Below are positions 26,105 through 34,613 of a DNA stretch of 36,612 nucleotides, piece after piece (within the stretch, counting starts at the first letter, position 1; every line of letters starts with the position of its first letter). The notes under the pieces were generated by a model. It did no database searches, was not told where the DNA came from, and was given only the letters and a program-made list of their open reading frames with translations. The DNA comes from Acidimicrobiales bacterium (GTDB lineage Bacteria > Actinomycetota > Acidimicrobiia > Acidimicrobiales > Aldehydirespiratoraceae): assembly GCA_029263215.1 (NCBI GenBank), contig JAJCXY010000083.1:1-36612 (forward strand), written 5' to 3'. A program made the position numbers and the translations under genes.

Positions 26105-26129
26105 GGCTGATCGGATCGCTATCAGGGGG

Positions 26130-26158
26130 TTGTCGGGCGGGGGTCGGTCATCTAGTAT
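26130..26158 (+). promoter_or_regulatory. Promoter of the dehydrogenase-etfBA operon
   Basis: TTGTCG (26130-26135) and TAGTAT (26153-26158) are spaced by exactly 17 bp, the best -10 match to TATAAT that I noticed in the window. The predicted transcript start is near 26165. Confidence 0.6.
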
Positions 26159-26170
26159 TCCATGATACAT

Positions 26171-26186
26171 GAGTGATATATCACTC
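26171..26186. promoter_or_regulatory. Perfect 16-bp palindrome, probable GntR operator
   Basis: GAGTGATATATCACTC is a perfect palindrome lying about 5-20 nt downstream of the predicted transcription start of the dehydrogenase operon. On the minus strand it falls between a weak TCGACG and TATCAT pair that could serve the GntR gene itself. A bound repressor would therefore block both directions. FCD-type GntR operators are typically short AT-centred palindromes of this kind. Confidence 0.7.
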
Positions 26187-26233
26187 GTCGACCAGATTTC
26201 CCACATGGGGGACTGATCCAAAGGGAGAAAACA

Positions 26234-28756
26234 GTGAGTGAATTCCCCAACACCGCGAAGGTCGTCGTAATCGGCGCCGGCATCGTGGGCAACTGCCTCG
26301 TCGGCCATCTCGCCCGGCTCGGTTGGACCGACATCGTGTTGGTCGAGAAGGGCCCGCTTCCCAACCCCGGTGGTTCCACTGGCCACGCATCCAACTTCAT
26401 CTTCCCCGTCGACCACAACAAGGAGATGGCCCTGCTGGGCGAGCAGAGCGCCAACCAGTTCCGCGGCTTCGACCTGTCGGTCGATTCCGGCGGCATCGAA
26501 GTGGCCCGCTCCGAGGAGCGCATGGAGGAGCTGCGCCGCCGCATGACCTCCGCCAAGGCCTGGGGTATCGAAGCTCACATGCTCACGCCCGCCGGGGTGC
26601 AGGAGCTCGTGCCATTCATCAACCCCGAAGTCATCATGGGCGGTTTCTACTGCCCCACCGTGTCGGTGGTCGACTCCCTCGAGACCGGCACCGTCATGCG
26701 TAAGGAAGCCATCGAAACCGCGGGATGCCAGGTGTTCGCCAACACCGAAGTGCTCGATCTCACCACAGACGACGCTGTCGGCCCCAACGGTAGACGCAAG
26801 ATCACCGGGGTCATCACCGACAAGGGGACGATCGAAACCGAGCATGTCGTGATCGCCTGTGGCGTGTGGTCCAACCGCATCGCCAACATGGCCGACACCT
26901 ATATCCCTCTCGTGCCCACCGTGCACCAGATGGCCGACGTCGGCCCGATGGACATCCTCGCCGAGACCAACAACGAGATCGGCTACCCGATCATCCGCGA
27001 CATGGATACCTTCTGCTACGAACGCCAGTCGTCGGGCTCCATGGAAGTCGGCTCCTACGGGCACCGGCCGATCCTGCATCACCCCGATGAGATTCCGTCC
27101 AACGAGGAGGCCGCCCTCTCACCCACCGAGATGCCGTTCACCCCCGACGACTTCGACGACCAGATGGAGACCGCCATCGAGTTGATCGAGATGCTCGGCG
27201 AGGCCGAGATCAAGTACGCGATCAACGGCCTGCTCTCCATCACCCCCGACGGCATGCCCTGCCTCGGCGAGCTCCCCGACGTGGAAAACCTGTGGTCGGC
27301 TGCTGCTATCTGGGTGAAGGAAGGCCCCGGCATGGCCCAGGTCGTCGCCGAATGGATGACCTACGGCTACCCCCGCGTGATCGATGCCCACGGCGCTGAT
27401 ATCGCCCGCTTCTACGATGAGGAGAAGAGCGACGCTCACATCTGGGCCCGGGCCGAGGAGAGCTTCATCAAGACCTACGGGATCGTGCATCCCGCCGAGC
27501 AGTGGGGCGACCGCCGCCATCTGGTGGAGTCCCCCTACCGGAGCCGCCAGGAGGTTCTCGATGCTGAGTTCTTCCAGGCCCGGGTCTGGGAGCGGCCCCA
27601 GTGGTACAACTCCAACGCCGACCTCGTCGAGCGTTACGGCCTCGCCGAGCGCGGGGTGGAGTGGGACAACCGCTGGTGGAGCCCCATCACCACCGGCGAG
27701 CATCTCAACATGCGAGAGAACTGTGGTGTCGTCGATCTCTCCGCGTTCCAGATCTATGAGCTGGAGGGACCCGGCGCCGTCGAGTTCGCCGACTATCTGG
27801 CTGTCAACAAGGTGGATGTGGCGGTCGGTCGGTCGATCTACACGCCGTGGCTCAACCACGACGGCGGATTCCATTCCGACCTCACGATGATGCGTATGGC
27901 TGAAGACAAGGTTCGGGTGGTCACTGGCGTGTTCGACGGCGGTCGCGACGATTTCTGGGTCAGAAAGCACATGCCAAACGACGGCTCGGTCACCTTCACC
28001 AACATCACCAAATCTGTCACCACCCTCGGCCTGTGGGGTCCCAACGCGCCGGCGGTTCTCGGCCAACTCACCGACCAGGATCTCAGCCAGGCCGGTTCCG
28101 GCTACGGCTCGATCATCGATGTCGAGGTGGCCGGGGTGCCTTGCCAGCTGTTCCGGATCTCCTATGTGGGCGACACCGGCTGGGAGATCTACACCGCATG
28201 GGAGAACGGCCCCGCTCTTTGGGATGCCCTGTTCGAGGCCGGCCGAGAGCACGGACTCCGGGCCACCGGTGGCGGCGTTTACGGCTCCTCGGGCCGTCTC
28301 GAGAAGGGCTACCGCCTCATGGGGGCTGAGCTCGAAAGCGAGTACAACCCGGTCGAGGCCGGGCTGGCTCGCCCCAAGGTGAAGGCGGCCGACTTCATCG
28401 GCAAGGAGGCCTATCTGGCCGCCCGCGAAGCGGGAGCCGAGGTGCAGTGCGTCACTCTCACCGTCGAGGATCAGACCGATTCGGCAGGCCAGCAGCGTCA
28501 CATGATGGGCGGCAACGAGCCGATCCTGACCCTCGAGGGCGAGCGCATCGTCGACTCCCACGGGCGGGTCTCGCGGGTTACCTCTGCGGGCTACGGCCCC
28601 TCGGTCGGCAAGCATCTTCTCATGGGTTACCTGCCCAACGAGCTGGCGTTCGCCGGCACCGATCTCCAGGTCATGTACATGAACGAGTTGTTCCCGGTGA
28701 AGGTGGTCGGTCCAGGCTCCGCCTTCGACGCCGACGACTCGCGCTTGAAGAGCTGA
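26234..28756 (+). CDS. Dimethylglycine/sarcosine dehydrogenase-type FAD enzyme with GcvT domain
   Basis: An 840-residue two-part enzyme. Residues 1 to about 365 form a DAO-type FAD oxidoreductase: VVVIGAGIVGNCL binds FAD and GGSTGHASN carries H51, the position of covalent FAD attachment in mammalian dimethylglycine and sarcosine dehydrogenases. A linker domain (about 370-425) follows, then GcvT-like folate-binding domains (about 430-825) with RENCGVVDLSAF and SYVGDTGWEIY. The family oxidatively N-demethylates a methylated amine, passing electrons to ETF and the methyl carbon to THF as methylene-THF. Which amine is used is not shown. GTG 26234 has GGGAG 7-8 nt upstream. etfB and etfA follow at once, which fits ETF as the electron acceptor. 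Confidence 0.88.
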   Translation: MSEFPNTAKVVVIGAGIVGNCLVGHLARLGWTDIVLVEKGPLPNPGGSTGHASNFIFPVDHNKEMALLGEQSANQFRGFDLSVDSGGIEVARSEERMEELRRRMTSAKAWGIEAHMLTPAGVQELVPFINPEVIMGGFYCPTVSVVDSLETGTVMRKEAIETAGCQVFANTEVLDLTTDDAVGPNGRRKITGVITDKGTIETEHVVIACGVWSNRIANMADTYIPLVPTVHQMADVGPMDILAETNNEIGYPIIRDMDTFCYERQSSGSMEVGSYGHRPILHHPDEIPSNEEAALSPTEMPFTPDDFDDQMETAIELIEMLGEAEIKYAINGLLSITPDGMPCLGELPDVENLWSAAAIWVKEGPGMAQVVAEWMTYGYPRVIDAHGADIARFYDEEKSDAHIWARAEESFIKTYGIVHPAEQWGDRRHLVESPYRSRQEVLDAEFFQARVWERPQWYNSNADLVERYGLAERGVEWDNRWWSPITTGEHLNMRENCGVVDLSAFQIYELEGPGAVEFADYLAVNKVDVAVGRSIYTPWLNHDGGFHSDLTMMRMAEDKVRVVTGVFDGGRDDFWVRKHMPNDGSVTFTNITKSVTTLGLWGPNAPAVLGQLTDQDLSQAGSGYGSIIDVEVAGVPCQLFRISYVGDTGWEIYTAWENGPALWDALFEAGREHGLRATGGGVYGSSGRLEKGYRLMGAELESEYNPVEAGLARPKVKAADFIGKEAYLAAREAGAEVQCVTLTVEDQTDSAGQQRHMMGGNEPILTLEGERIVDSHGRVSRVTSAGYGPSVGKHLLMGYLPNELAFAGTDLQVMYMNELFPVKVVGPGSAFDADDSRLKS

Positions 28757-28775
28757 AGGCCGGGATCAACAAGAC

Positions 28776-29555
28776 ATGCGCATCCTCGTTTGTGTGAAGC
28801 GGGTGCCCGCGCCGGGCGCCAAGATCAATGTGTCGGCCGATTGTCAAGACGTCGACGCGGCTCATCTCGGGTTCACCACCAGCCCCCACGAGGAGTGCGC
28901 ACTGGAGGGCGCGGTCCAGCTCGTGGAGGAACACAGTGGCGAGGTCACGGTGCTCACTCTCGGGGTGGGCGAGGCCGAAGAGCAACTGCGCTACGCGGCA
29001 TCGGTCGGAGCCGGCCACGCCGTGCTGGTCGAGGCCGACAGCAACGCCTGGGACCCTCAGCGAACCGCAACTGCGCTCACCGCGGCGATCCAGGACCTCG
29101 AGTCCTCCGACGGGCCTTTCGATCTGATGCTGTTCGGCAACGAGTCGGCCGACTCCGGCGGCTTCCAGGTAGGGGTGCGCGTGGCCCATGCCCTGGGCCG
29201 GCCGATAGTCAACGGCATCAAGGGCATCGAGGTGTCGGGCGATGGGGCGAGCGAGAGCCTCATCACGGCTCGCCGTGAGATCGACGGTGGGTTCGAGGTC
29301 TACGAATTGCCCCGGCCATGCGCGCTGGGGGTGATGGAAGGTCTGAATCTTCCTCGTTACCCCACCATGAAGGGGCGCTTGGCGTCGAAGAAGCTCGAGA
29401 TCACCACGGTTGAGGCCGCCGCGGGGGCGGGAGGCCAGGAGCGGGTGAAGCTCTACCGGCCGCCGGAAACCGTCTCAAACACGGTGGTGCTCGGCACTGG
29501 CGCGGATGCCGCCCCGGCAGTCGTCGATGTTCTTGAAGAGCTGGGGGTGCTCTGA
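28776..29555 (+). CDS. etfB: Electron transfer flavoprotein, beta subunit
   Basis: A 259-residue ETF beta subunit that binds AMP and pairs with EtfA. Seen: MRILVCVKRVPAPGAKI, SPHEECALEGAVQL, and the C-terminal NLPRYPTMKGRLASKKLE, all typical. It lies 19 bp after the dehydrogenase gene and overlaps etfA (TGATG), so it is dedicated to, or at least co-made with, that enzyme. ETF passes electrons to the quinone pool through an ETF:quinone oxidoreductase not in the window. Confidence 0.93.
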   Translation: MRILVCVKRVPAPGAKINVSADCQDVDAAHLGFTTSPHEECALEGAVQLVEEHSGEVTVLTLGVGEAEEQLRYAASVGAGHAVLVEADSNAWDPQRTATALTAAIQDLESSDGPFDLMLFGNESADSGGFQVGVRVAHALGRPIVNGIKGIEVSGDGASESLITARREIDGGFEVYELPRPCALGVMEGLNLPRYPTMKGRLASKKLEITTVEAAAGAGGQERVKLYRPPETVSNTVVLGTGADAAPAVVDVLEELGVL

Positions 29556-30529
29556 TGCTTCTCGTCTTTGTCGAACACGAAGATGGCGTACTCGTCGAGG
29601 CCGCCCGGGAAGCGCTCACCTTCGGGCGCACGCTCGCGGTGAAGATGGGCGAAGACCTGCATGCCGCGCTCATCGGCTCCGACGACGACGATCTCGTCGA
29701 GGCGGCGGGGGAGTACGGTGCCGAGACGGTTCACACCGCCACCCGCGCCGCCCTCACCGACTACAGCCCCAGTGCCTACGGCTCGATCGTCGCCCAGATG
29801 GTCGAGTCGCTCGGTCCCGCCGCGGTGTTGGCCTGTGGCACGAGCCGGGGCAACGAGGTGATGGCTCAAGTGGCCGCTCGCCTCGACGTGCCTTTCGTGG
29901 CCAACGCCCTCGACATCACTCCCGACGACGACTGGCAGATCACCCGCGTGCAGTGGGGCGGATCCCTGCTCGAGGACGTCTCGCTCGAAGCGGAGGTCCC
30001 CCTCGTCACCTGCGGCCTCCACGCTGTGGTGTCCGAGCCCGGCCATTCTCAGGATCCCGATATACCCGATATAGAAGAGTTCGATATCGAGCTCGAAGAC
30101 GCCGACCTCGTCACCATGGTGCGAGACCGTGTCGTGCAGGAAGCGGGGGTAACTCTCCCCACCGCACCGGTGGTGTGCGGCGGCGGGCGAGGGGTCGGCT
30201 CGGCTGATGGTTTCAGTCAGCTAGAGGAGTTGGCCGGCCTGCTCGGCGGGCGTGTCGGCTGCTCTCGGGCAGTGACCAACCTCGGTTGGCGTCCCCACTC
30301 CGATCAGGTGGGCCAGACCGGCACGCGCATTGCCCCGGAGATCTACATCGCCTCGGGCATCTCCGGAGCGATCCAGCACTGGGTGGGGGCGATGGCGAGC
30401 AAGCACATCCTTGCCATCAACACCGATGCCGAAGCCAACATGGTCACCAAGGCCGACTGGGCGGTCATCGGCGATCTCCACGAGGTGATCCCCGCGATAG
30501 TCGAAGAGATCAAGGCCCGTCGGGCCTAG
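29555..30529 (+). CDS. etfA: Electron transfer flavoprotein, alpha subunit
   Basis: A 324-residue ETF alpha subunit carrying the FAD. The C-terminal signature VGQTGTRIAPEIYIASGISGAIQH, continuing to HILAINTDAEANM, binds FAD. Start overlaps the etfB stop (TGATG). Between residues about 165 and 190 there is an Asp/Glu-rich stretch (DPDIPDIEEFDIELEDADL). It ends the operon; a weak hairpin (30565-30579) lies in the convergent gap before the HNH gene. Confidence 0.93.
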   Translation: MLLVFVEHEDGVLVEAAREALTFGRTLAVKMGEDLHAALIGSDDDDLVEAAGEYGAETVHTATRAALTDYSPSAYGSIVAQMVESLGPAAVLACGTSRGNEVMAQVAARLDVPFVANALDITPDDDWQITRVQWGGSLLEDVSLEAEVPLVTCGLHAVVSEPGHSQDPDIPDIEEFDIELEDADLVTMVRDRVVQEAGVTLPTAPVVCGGGRGVGSADGFSQLEELAGLLGGRVGCSRAVTNLGWRPHSDQVGQTGTRIAPEIYIASGISGAIQHWVGAMASKHILAINTDAEANMVTKADWAVIGDLHEVIPAIVEEIKARRA

Positions 30530-30645
30530 AAGCGACAGTTCGAGTTCGAGTTCTGCGTCAGCCGTCGTCGGGCCGACGATCAAGTCGGAGTTCTCGATGT
30601 GCTTGCCCTCGGGCTGCATGGTCCTCAGCCCCGAGCCCGCGCCAG

Positions 30646-31788
30646 TCATGGCGGTTGGAGGCTCCAGCCGCCGTCGCCTGTGGGTACGAACCTGAACCCG
30701 AGGTCGTGTACGAGATGGTGATGATGGCTGCAGATCAGGGCCAGATTGTCGATGTCGGTGGGTCCGCAGCCCGGCGGTTGCCAGGGAACGATGTGATGGG
30801 CTTCGCACCTCGAAGGGTGAGCGTCGCAGACAACGCACCCTCCGTCGCGCACGATGAGTGCTCGCCACTGGCCATCGGTGGCGAGCCGCGCTTGACGGCC
30901 GATCCAGAGGGGATCACCGGCTTCGGACAGGATCGCGGCAAATAGATCTGACCCGCAGGCCAAGCGCTCGACCACCGCAGCAGGCAGGGGCGACCCGTCG
31001 ATCAGCTGACCGTCGGTGACCTCACCGCCTTGAAGCCTGGCCATGAGCAGCATCTGATTTCGCACCGGTGCCGTTGGCCGCGCCTTGCCGGATGCTCCGG
31101 AGTGGGTCAGCAGGCCGGTGATCGCGTCGGCTCGTCGTTGTTCGGGCGTTCGCGCCTCGCTCGCGCTGCCGCGTCCGCCGTCGATATGAAACAGCCGGTT
31201 GGCCTCCGCGCTGATCGCCGAGCGCAGCTTCTCCCCGGTGGCGGGATCGAACTCGCCGTGCAGAACGAACATGCCGTCGTCGTTTTCGAACATTGAGAGT
31301 CGTCGGGCGGCATAGCGGCGCCGATGAGCCCGCTCGATGTCGGTATTGGTCTGCTGGCGTCGAATCCAGTCTCTCGTGTCTCGGGCGTGGAGATCGGCCG
31401 GGCGGCGGCATGCCTTCTCGACGAGCCCGGAACCCTCCACTGCTTCGGGCGATGTGGCCTCGACGGCGCGGCCGAGAGCCTCGATGTGCTCTGACGACAG
31501 GCGCCCCTCGGCAAGTGCATCGACCGCGGTAGGCAGCTTGGTGAGCGTGGCGGCGCGTCCGGCCCGCCGATCGGCCTCCTTCTGGGAGCATCGCCCAGCC
31601 GCACGGGCGACCACTGATGCAGATGCTCCGCGGTCGTCCAACGCGTCGACGGCGGCGAGAGCCCTTGCCTCGAGGGCGTCGGCGGCTGATCTGAGTTGGG
31701 CCGCGGCCGCGATCACGTCGCAGAGTGCCGGACGATCCAAACGAGCCACCGATCGTCGGGCAAGTTGATTGATCCAGTCCTCGAACAC
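30646..31788 (-). CDS. DUF222/HNH endonuclease (13E12-repeat family type)
   Basis: A 380-residue protein with an N-terminal DUF222 region (about residues 1-250, helical and Ala/Arg-rich) and a C-terminal HNH nuclease domain: RDGGCVVCDAH, RCEAHHIVPW, DIDNLALICSHHHHLVHD. Two CxxC-like pairs probably hold a zinc ion. Such genes are multicopy and mobile-looking in actinobacteria (REP13E12 in Mycobacterium). GTG 31788 is chosen because GGGAGG lies 5 nt upstream; TTG 31830 is less likely. It sits between two functional groups and looks unrelated to either. A TTCGA-CTC-TCGAA repeat (31800-31812) lies just upstream. Confidence 0.87.
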   Translation of the reverse strand: MFEDWINQLARRSVARLDRPALCDVIAAAAQLRSAADALEARALAAVDALDDRGASASVVARAAGRCSQKEADRRAGRAATLTKLPTAVDALAEGRLSSEHIEALGRAVEATSPEAVEGSGLVEKACRRPADLHARDTRDWIRRQQTNTDIERAHRRRYAARRLSMFENDDGMFVLHGEFDPATGEKLRSAISAEANRLFHIDGGRGSASEARTPEQRRADAITGLLTHSGASGKARPTAPVRNQMLLMARLQGGEVTDGQLIDGSPLPAAVVERLACGSDLFAAILSEAGDPLWIGRQARLATDGQWRALIVRDGGCVVCDAHPSRCEAHHIVPWQPPGCGPTDIDNLALICSHHHHLVHDLGFRFVPTGDGGWSLQPP

Positions 31789-31901
31789 GCGCGCCTCCCT
31801 TCGACTCTCGAAACACCTGGGGAAGTTCAACTGAGAACCGGGATGACGGCCCGGCGACCGATGAGTACACCTTACGAAAGAGGTGTGACATCACCGTCAC
31901 C

Positions 31902-31958
31902 ACAGGTTTTCTGAGCACCAACGCGCGAATAGCGCGCAGAAGTGCTCAGAAAACCTGT
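31902..31958. repeat. 57-bp palindromic element upstream of the HNH gene
   Basis: Perfect 17-bp arms (31902-31918 ACAGGTTTTCTGAGCAC; its complement at 31942-31958) surround a 23-nt centre that itself holds a 5-bp GC hairpin (GCGCG 31923-31927, CGCGC 31933-31937). No T-run follows on either side. It lies between the IclR stop and the HNH start. It may be a transcription barrier, a recombination or nuclease site, or a small repeated element. Confidence 0.75.
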
Positions 31959-32008
31959 CGTCTGGGGGCGTGTGGGCCGTGCATGACGGCGTGGCCGATC
32001 ACTCGAAC

Positions 32009-32752
32009 TCAGTCGGTGAGGTACTCGGTGATGCTGGCCGCCGCTGCTACCACCAGCACTCCCAGATCGTGGCTGCGATCGGGGTTGGGGAAACGGTAGG
32101 CGGGACCATGGATGTGGACCGCGGCCTCCACGCTGCCGTCAGCTTCGAAGATCGGAGCGGCCACCGAATTGATGCCGTCGACACCCTCCTCGTAGCCCCA
32201 CGCGTAGCCGAGGCTGCACACCTGGGCGAGTCGATCGCGGATCGCGTCGGGTTCCACGAGCGTGTAGGCGGTGGCTTTCTCGAGTTCGATGTCCAGATAG
32301 GCGTCGAGTTTGTCGTCGGGCCAGTGGGCCATGATGCACATGCCTGATGGCACGGTGTGCATGGGCAGCGACTCGCCGGTCCATTCCCGTACCTGCACAT
32401 CGCTCTCGCTCTCGACATGGTCGAGGTAGTAGACGGCGCCGTCGCTCTCGATGGAGAGTCCGGATGTCTCGCCCACATCGGCGGTGAGTTCGAGGAGGTG
32501 GGGGCGCACCGTGGCGACGAGGTTGCGGCCAGGCTGGGTGGCGCCGGCAATGTCGATGAGGCCTTCACCGAGGCGGTATTCGCCGCCGTCCTCCACCTGG
32601 GCGACTGCCCCTTCGGTCTCGAGGGCGGCGAGGAGTCGGGCCACCGTCGACTTCGGCAGACCCACTCGTTGGGCCAGGCTGGTGACGCCCATGGGGCCCA
32701 GGGCGAGTGCACGGAGCAGGGAGAAGGCTCGCTCGATCGACTGCACTGACAT
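32009..32752 (-). CDS. IclR-family transcriptional regulator
   Basis: A 247-residue regulator. The N-terminal winged helix (about residues 1-65) has SIERAFSLLRAL and GLPKSTVARLLAALETEGAV; the C-terminal IclR effector domain (about 75-245) has MHTVPSGMCIMAHW and ALSS-like segments such as GINSVAAPIFE. ATG 32752 lies 6 nt after a TAGGCT -10 box, so the mRNA is probably leaderless. A perfect operator lies over its -35 region. Its targets are unknown; it sits just after proS and next to no obvious catabolic gene, so it may act elsewhere as well as on itself. Confidence 0.88.
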   Translation of the reverse strand: MSVQSIERAFSLLRALALGPMGVTSLAQRVGLPKSTVARLLAALETEGAVAQVEDGGEYRLGEGLIDIAGATQPGRNLVATVRPHLLELTADVGETSGLSIESDGAVYYLDHVESESDVQVREWTGESLPMHTVPSGMCIMAHWPDDKLDAYLDIELEKATAYTLVEPDAIRDRLAQVCSLGYAWGYEEGVDGINSVAAPIFEADGSVEAAVHIHGPAYRFPNPDRSHDLGVLVVAAAASITEYLTD

Positions 32753-32758
32753 GGTGCC

Positions 32759-32764
32759 AGCCTA
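32759..32764 (-). promoter_or_regulatory. -10 box of the IclR gene (leaderless)
   Basis: TAGGCT on the minus strand ends 6 nt before ATG 32752. The place for a -35 box falls inside the inverted repeat at 32778-32806. Confidence 0.5.
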
Positions 32765-32777
32765 GCTTTGCCATTGC

Positions 32778-32806
32778 GGAAGCGTTCCACGATGTGGAAC
32801 GCTTCC
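32778..32806. promoter_or_regulatory. Perfect 13-3-13 inverted repeat, probable IclR operator
   Basis: Arms GGAAGCGTTCCAC (32778-32790) and GTGGAACGCTTCC (32794-32806) with a 3-nt centre GAT. The inner GTTCCAC/GTGGAAC resembles IclR-family sites. It covers the expected -35 region of the IclR gene and begins 8 nt after the proS stop codon, so in RNA it could also form a strong hairpin that ends or protects the proS transcript. No T-run follows. Confidence 0.7.
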
Positions 32807-32814
32807 AGGCGAGG

Positions 32815-34515
32815 TCAGGTGCTGACCGCGGTGAGGATCCGGTATTCGATCTCGTCGAGCGCGACCCGTTCGGTGGTGCCGGCGCGACGGTCGGTGAACT
32901 CCACTTCGCCCTCGGCCAACGCCTTGGGGCCGAACGTGATCCGGTAGGGGATACCGACGAGTTCGGCGTCGGTGAACTTCACGCCGGCTCGCGCGTCTCG
33001 ATCGTCGAGCAACACGTCGGCCCCGCGGGAGCGCAGCTCGTTGTAGAGATGTTCAGCGGCCTCCACCGATGCCTCGTCCTTCATGGTCACGAGGGTTATC
33101 ACCACTTCGAAGGGGGCGACGGCGACCGGCCAGCTGAGGCCCTTGTCGTCGTAGTAGGTCTCGGCGATGGCCGCCATTGCGCGTTCGATGCCGATGCCGT
33201 AGCTGCCCATGACGAGAGGTCGCTTCGTGCCGTCGGGGTCGAGTACGTGAGCGCCGAGGGCGTCGGCGTACATCGTGCCGAGCTTGAAGATGTGACCGTT
33301 CTCGATGCAACGCACGATCTCGAGAGGGTTGCCACACGAGATGCATGGTTCGCCGACGCCCACCTCGCGGAGGTCGATCCAGTGGTCGACGGCGATGTCG
33401 CGCTCGATGTCGACCCCGCTGAAGTGCCAGTCGTCGGCGTTGGCGCCGGTGGTGAGACCGGAGCGACCCTGCAGAGCAGGATCGGCGACGATCTTCATTC
33501 CTTCCACCAGAACCGCACCGAGTGAACCAGGGCGGGCCCCAAGGTGCTCGAGTGCTTCTTCGGGAGTGGCGGGCCTGATGTCGATGGCTCCGGTGCCGTC
33601 CTGGAGTTTCTGGACATTGAGCATGTGGTCGCCTCGAACCAGGGCGAGGGTGACGGTGCCGTCGAGCATCATCACCATGGTCTTGATCTGGTGCTCGGCC
33701 GGCGCGCCGCCCTCGACTGTTTCGAGCGCCGCGATCGTGCGCACACCTGGGGTGGGGAAGCGTTCGAGCTCGCCGCCGGGGCGATCGTCGATGGCGGGGA
33801 GGGCGGAGCTGGCTCTCTCGACATTGGCGGCGTAGTCGCAGTTGCCGCACACGACAACGTCGTCCTCGCCGGCGGGGGAGGGCACCATGAATTCGGTGGA
33901 GCCGGTGCCGCCCATCGCCCCCGATGAGGCATCGACGGGAATCGCCGGGAGTCCGAGTCGTTCGAAGATTCGAACGTAGGCGCCGTGGTGGAGTTCGAAC
34001 GAGGCGTCGAGCCCGGCTTCGTCGAGGTCGAAGGAGTAGGAGTCCTTCATTGCGAATTCGCGCACACGGAGCAGGCCGCTCTTGGGCCGGGGCTCGTCGC
34101 GGAATTTGGTCTGGATCTGATACCAGATCTGGGGAAGGGTCTTGTAGGACGTGATCTCCAGGGCGAGAGTCGTGAAGACCTCCTCGTGGGTCATGCCGAG
34201 AGCGTTTTCGGCGCCCTTGCGATCGGTGACCCGAAACATCTCATCGCCCATGATTTCCCAGCGGCCCGACTTGTGCCAGAGCGACGCAGGGTGCATCGCC
34301 GGGAGCAGAAACTCCTGGGCCCCGATGGCGTCCATCTCTTCGCGCACGATCTGCTCGACCTTACGAAACACCCGCCAGCCGAGCGGCAGAATTGAGTAGT
34401 GGCCGGCGTGGAGTTGGCGGATGAACCCGGCCTGAACGAGGAGCTTGTGGCTCGCCGCCTCGGCATCGGCGGGAGCGTCTCGCAGGGTGGGAACGTGGAG
34501 TTGTGACCAGCGCAT
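32815..34515 (-). CDS. proS: Prolyl-tRNA synthetase (bacterial type)
   Basis: A 566-residue class II synthetase that charges tRNA-Pro. Motif 2 region TKFRDEPRPKSGLLRVREFAMKDSYSF, catalytic-site segment GRWEIMGDEMFR, the inserted editing (INS) domain at about residues 220-385, motif 3 GSYGIGIERAMAAI, and a C-terminal anticodon-binding domain with LLDDRDARAGVKF. ATG 34515 is preferred over ATG 34521 because a TACGGT -10 box ends 8 nt upstream of it, and no Shine-Dalgarno is seen. It is divergent from fdhA and followed by the IclR gene. Confidence 0.95.
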   Translation of the reverse strand: MRWSQLHVPTLRDAPADAEAASHKLLVQAGFIRQLHAGHYSILPLGWRVFRKVEQIVREEMDAIGAQEFLLPAMHPASLWHKSGRWEIMGDEMFRVTDRKGAENALGMTHEEVFTTLALEITSYKTLPQIWYQIQTKFRDEPRPKSGLLRVREFAMKDSYSFDLDEAGLDASFELHHGAYVRIFERLGLPAIPVDASSGAMGGTGSTEFMVPSPAGEDDVVVCGNCDYAANVERASSALPAIDDRPGGELERFPTPGVRTIAALETVEGGAPAEHQIKTMVMMLDGTVTLALVRGDHMLNVQKLQDGTGAIDIRPATPEEALEHLGARPGSLGAVLVEGMKIVADPALQGRSGLTTGANADDWHFSGVDIERDIAVDHWIDLREVGVGEPCISCGNPLEIVRCIENGHIFKLGTMYADALGAHVLDPDGTKRPLVMGSYGIGIERAMAAIAETYYDDKGLSWPVAVAPFEVVITLVTMKDEASVEAAEHLYNELRSRGADVLLDDRDARAGVKFTDAELVGIPYRITFGPKALAEGEVEFTDRRAGTTERVALDEIEYRILTAVST

Positions 34516-34523
34516 GACCATGC

Positions 34524-34529
34524 ACCGTA
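34524..34529 (-). promoter_or_regulatory. -10 box of proS (leaderless)
   Basis: TACGGT on the minus strand, 8 nt ahead of ATG 34515; no -35 box recognised. Confidence 0.4.
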
Positions 34530-34601
34530 CCGACTCGACGGCCCGCCTTCGTGGTGGTTTCCGAATCGACCGAACCGGGCCGCTTGACGACCTCGGTCAG
34601 C

Positions 34602-34607
34602 TACTCT
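34602..34607 (+). promoter_or_regulatory. -10 box of fdhA (leaderless)
   Basis: TACTCT ends 6 nt before GTG 34614. A TTGACG lies upstream at 34584-34589, but the spacer of 12 bp is too short for a standard pair. Confidence 0.45.
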
Positions 34608-34613
34608 TCCGCC

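Noticed and set aside
30530..30645. Small antisense reading frame in the etfA/HNH gap
   Set aside because: It stays open only because it continues antisense into etfA. There is no ribosome site or recognisable product.
34584..34607. TTGACG/TACTCT as a full -35/-10 promoter for fdhA
   Set aside because: The spacer is only 12 bp, too short for a standard promoter; only the -10 box was kept.
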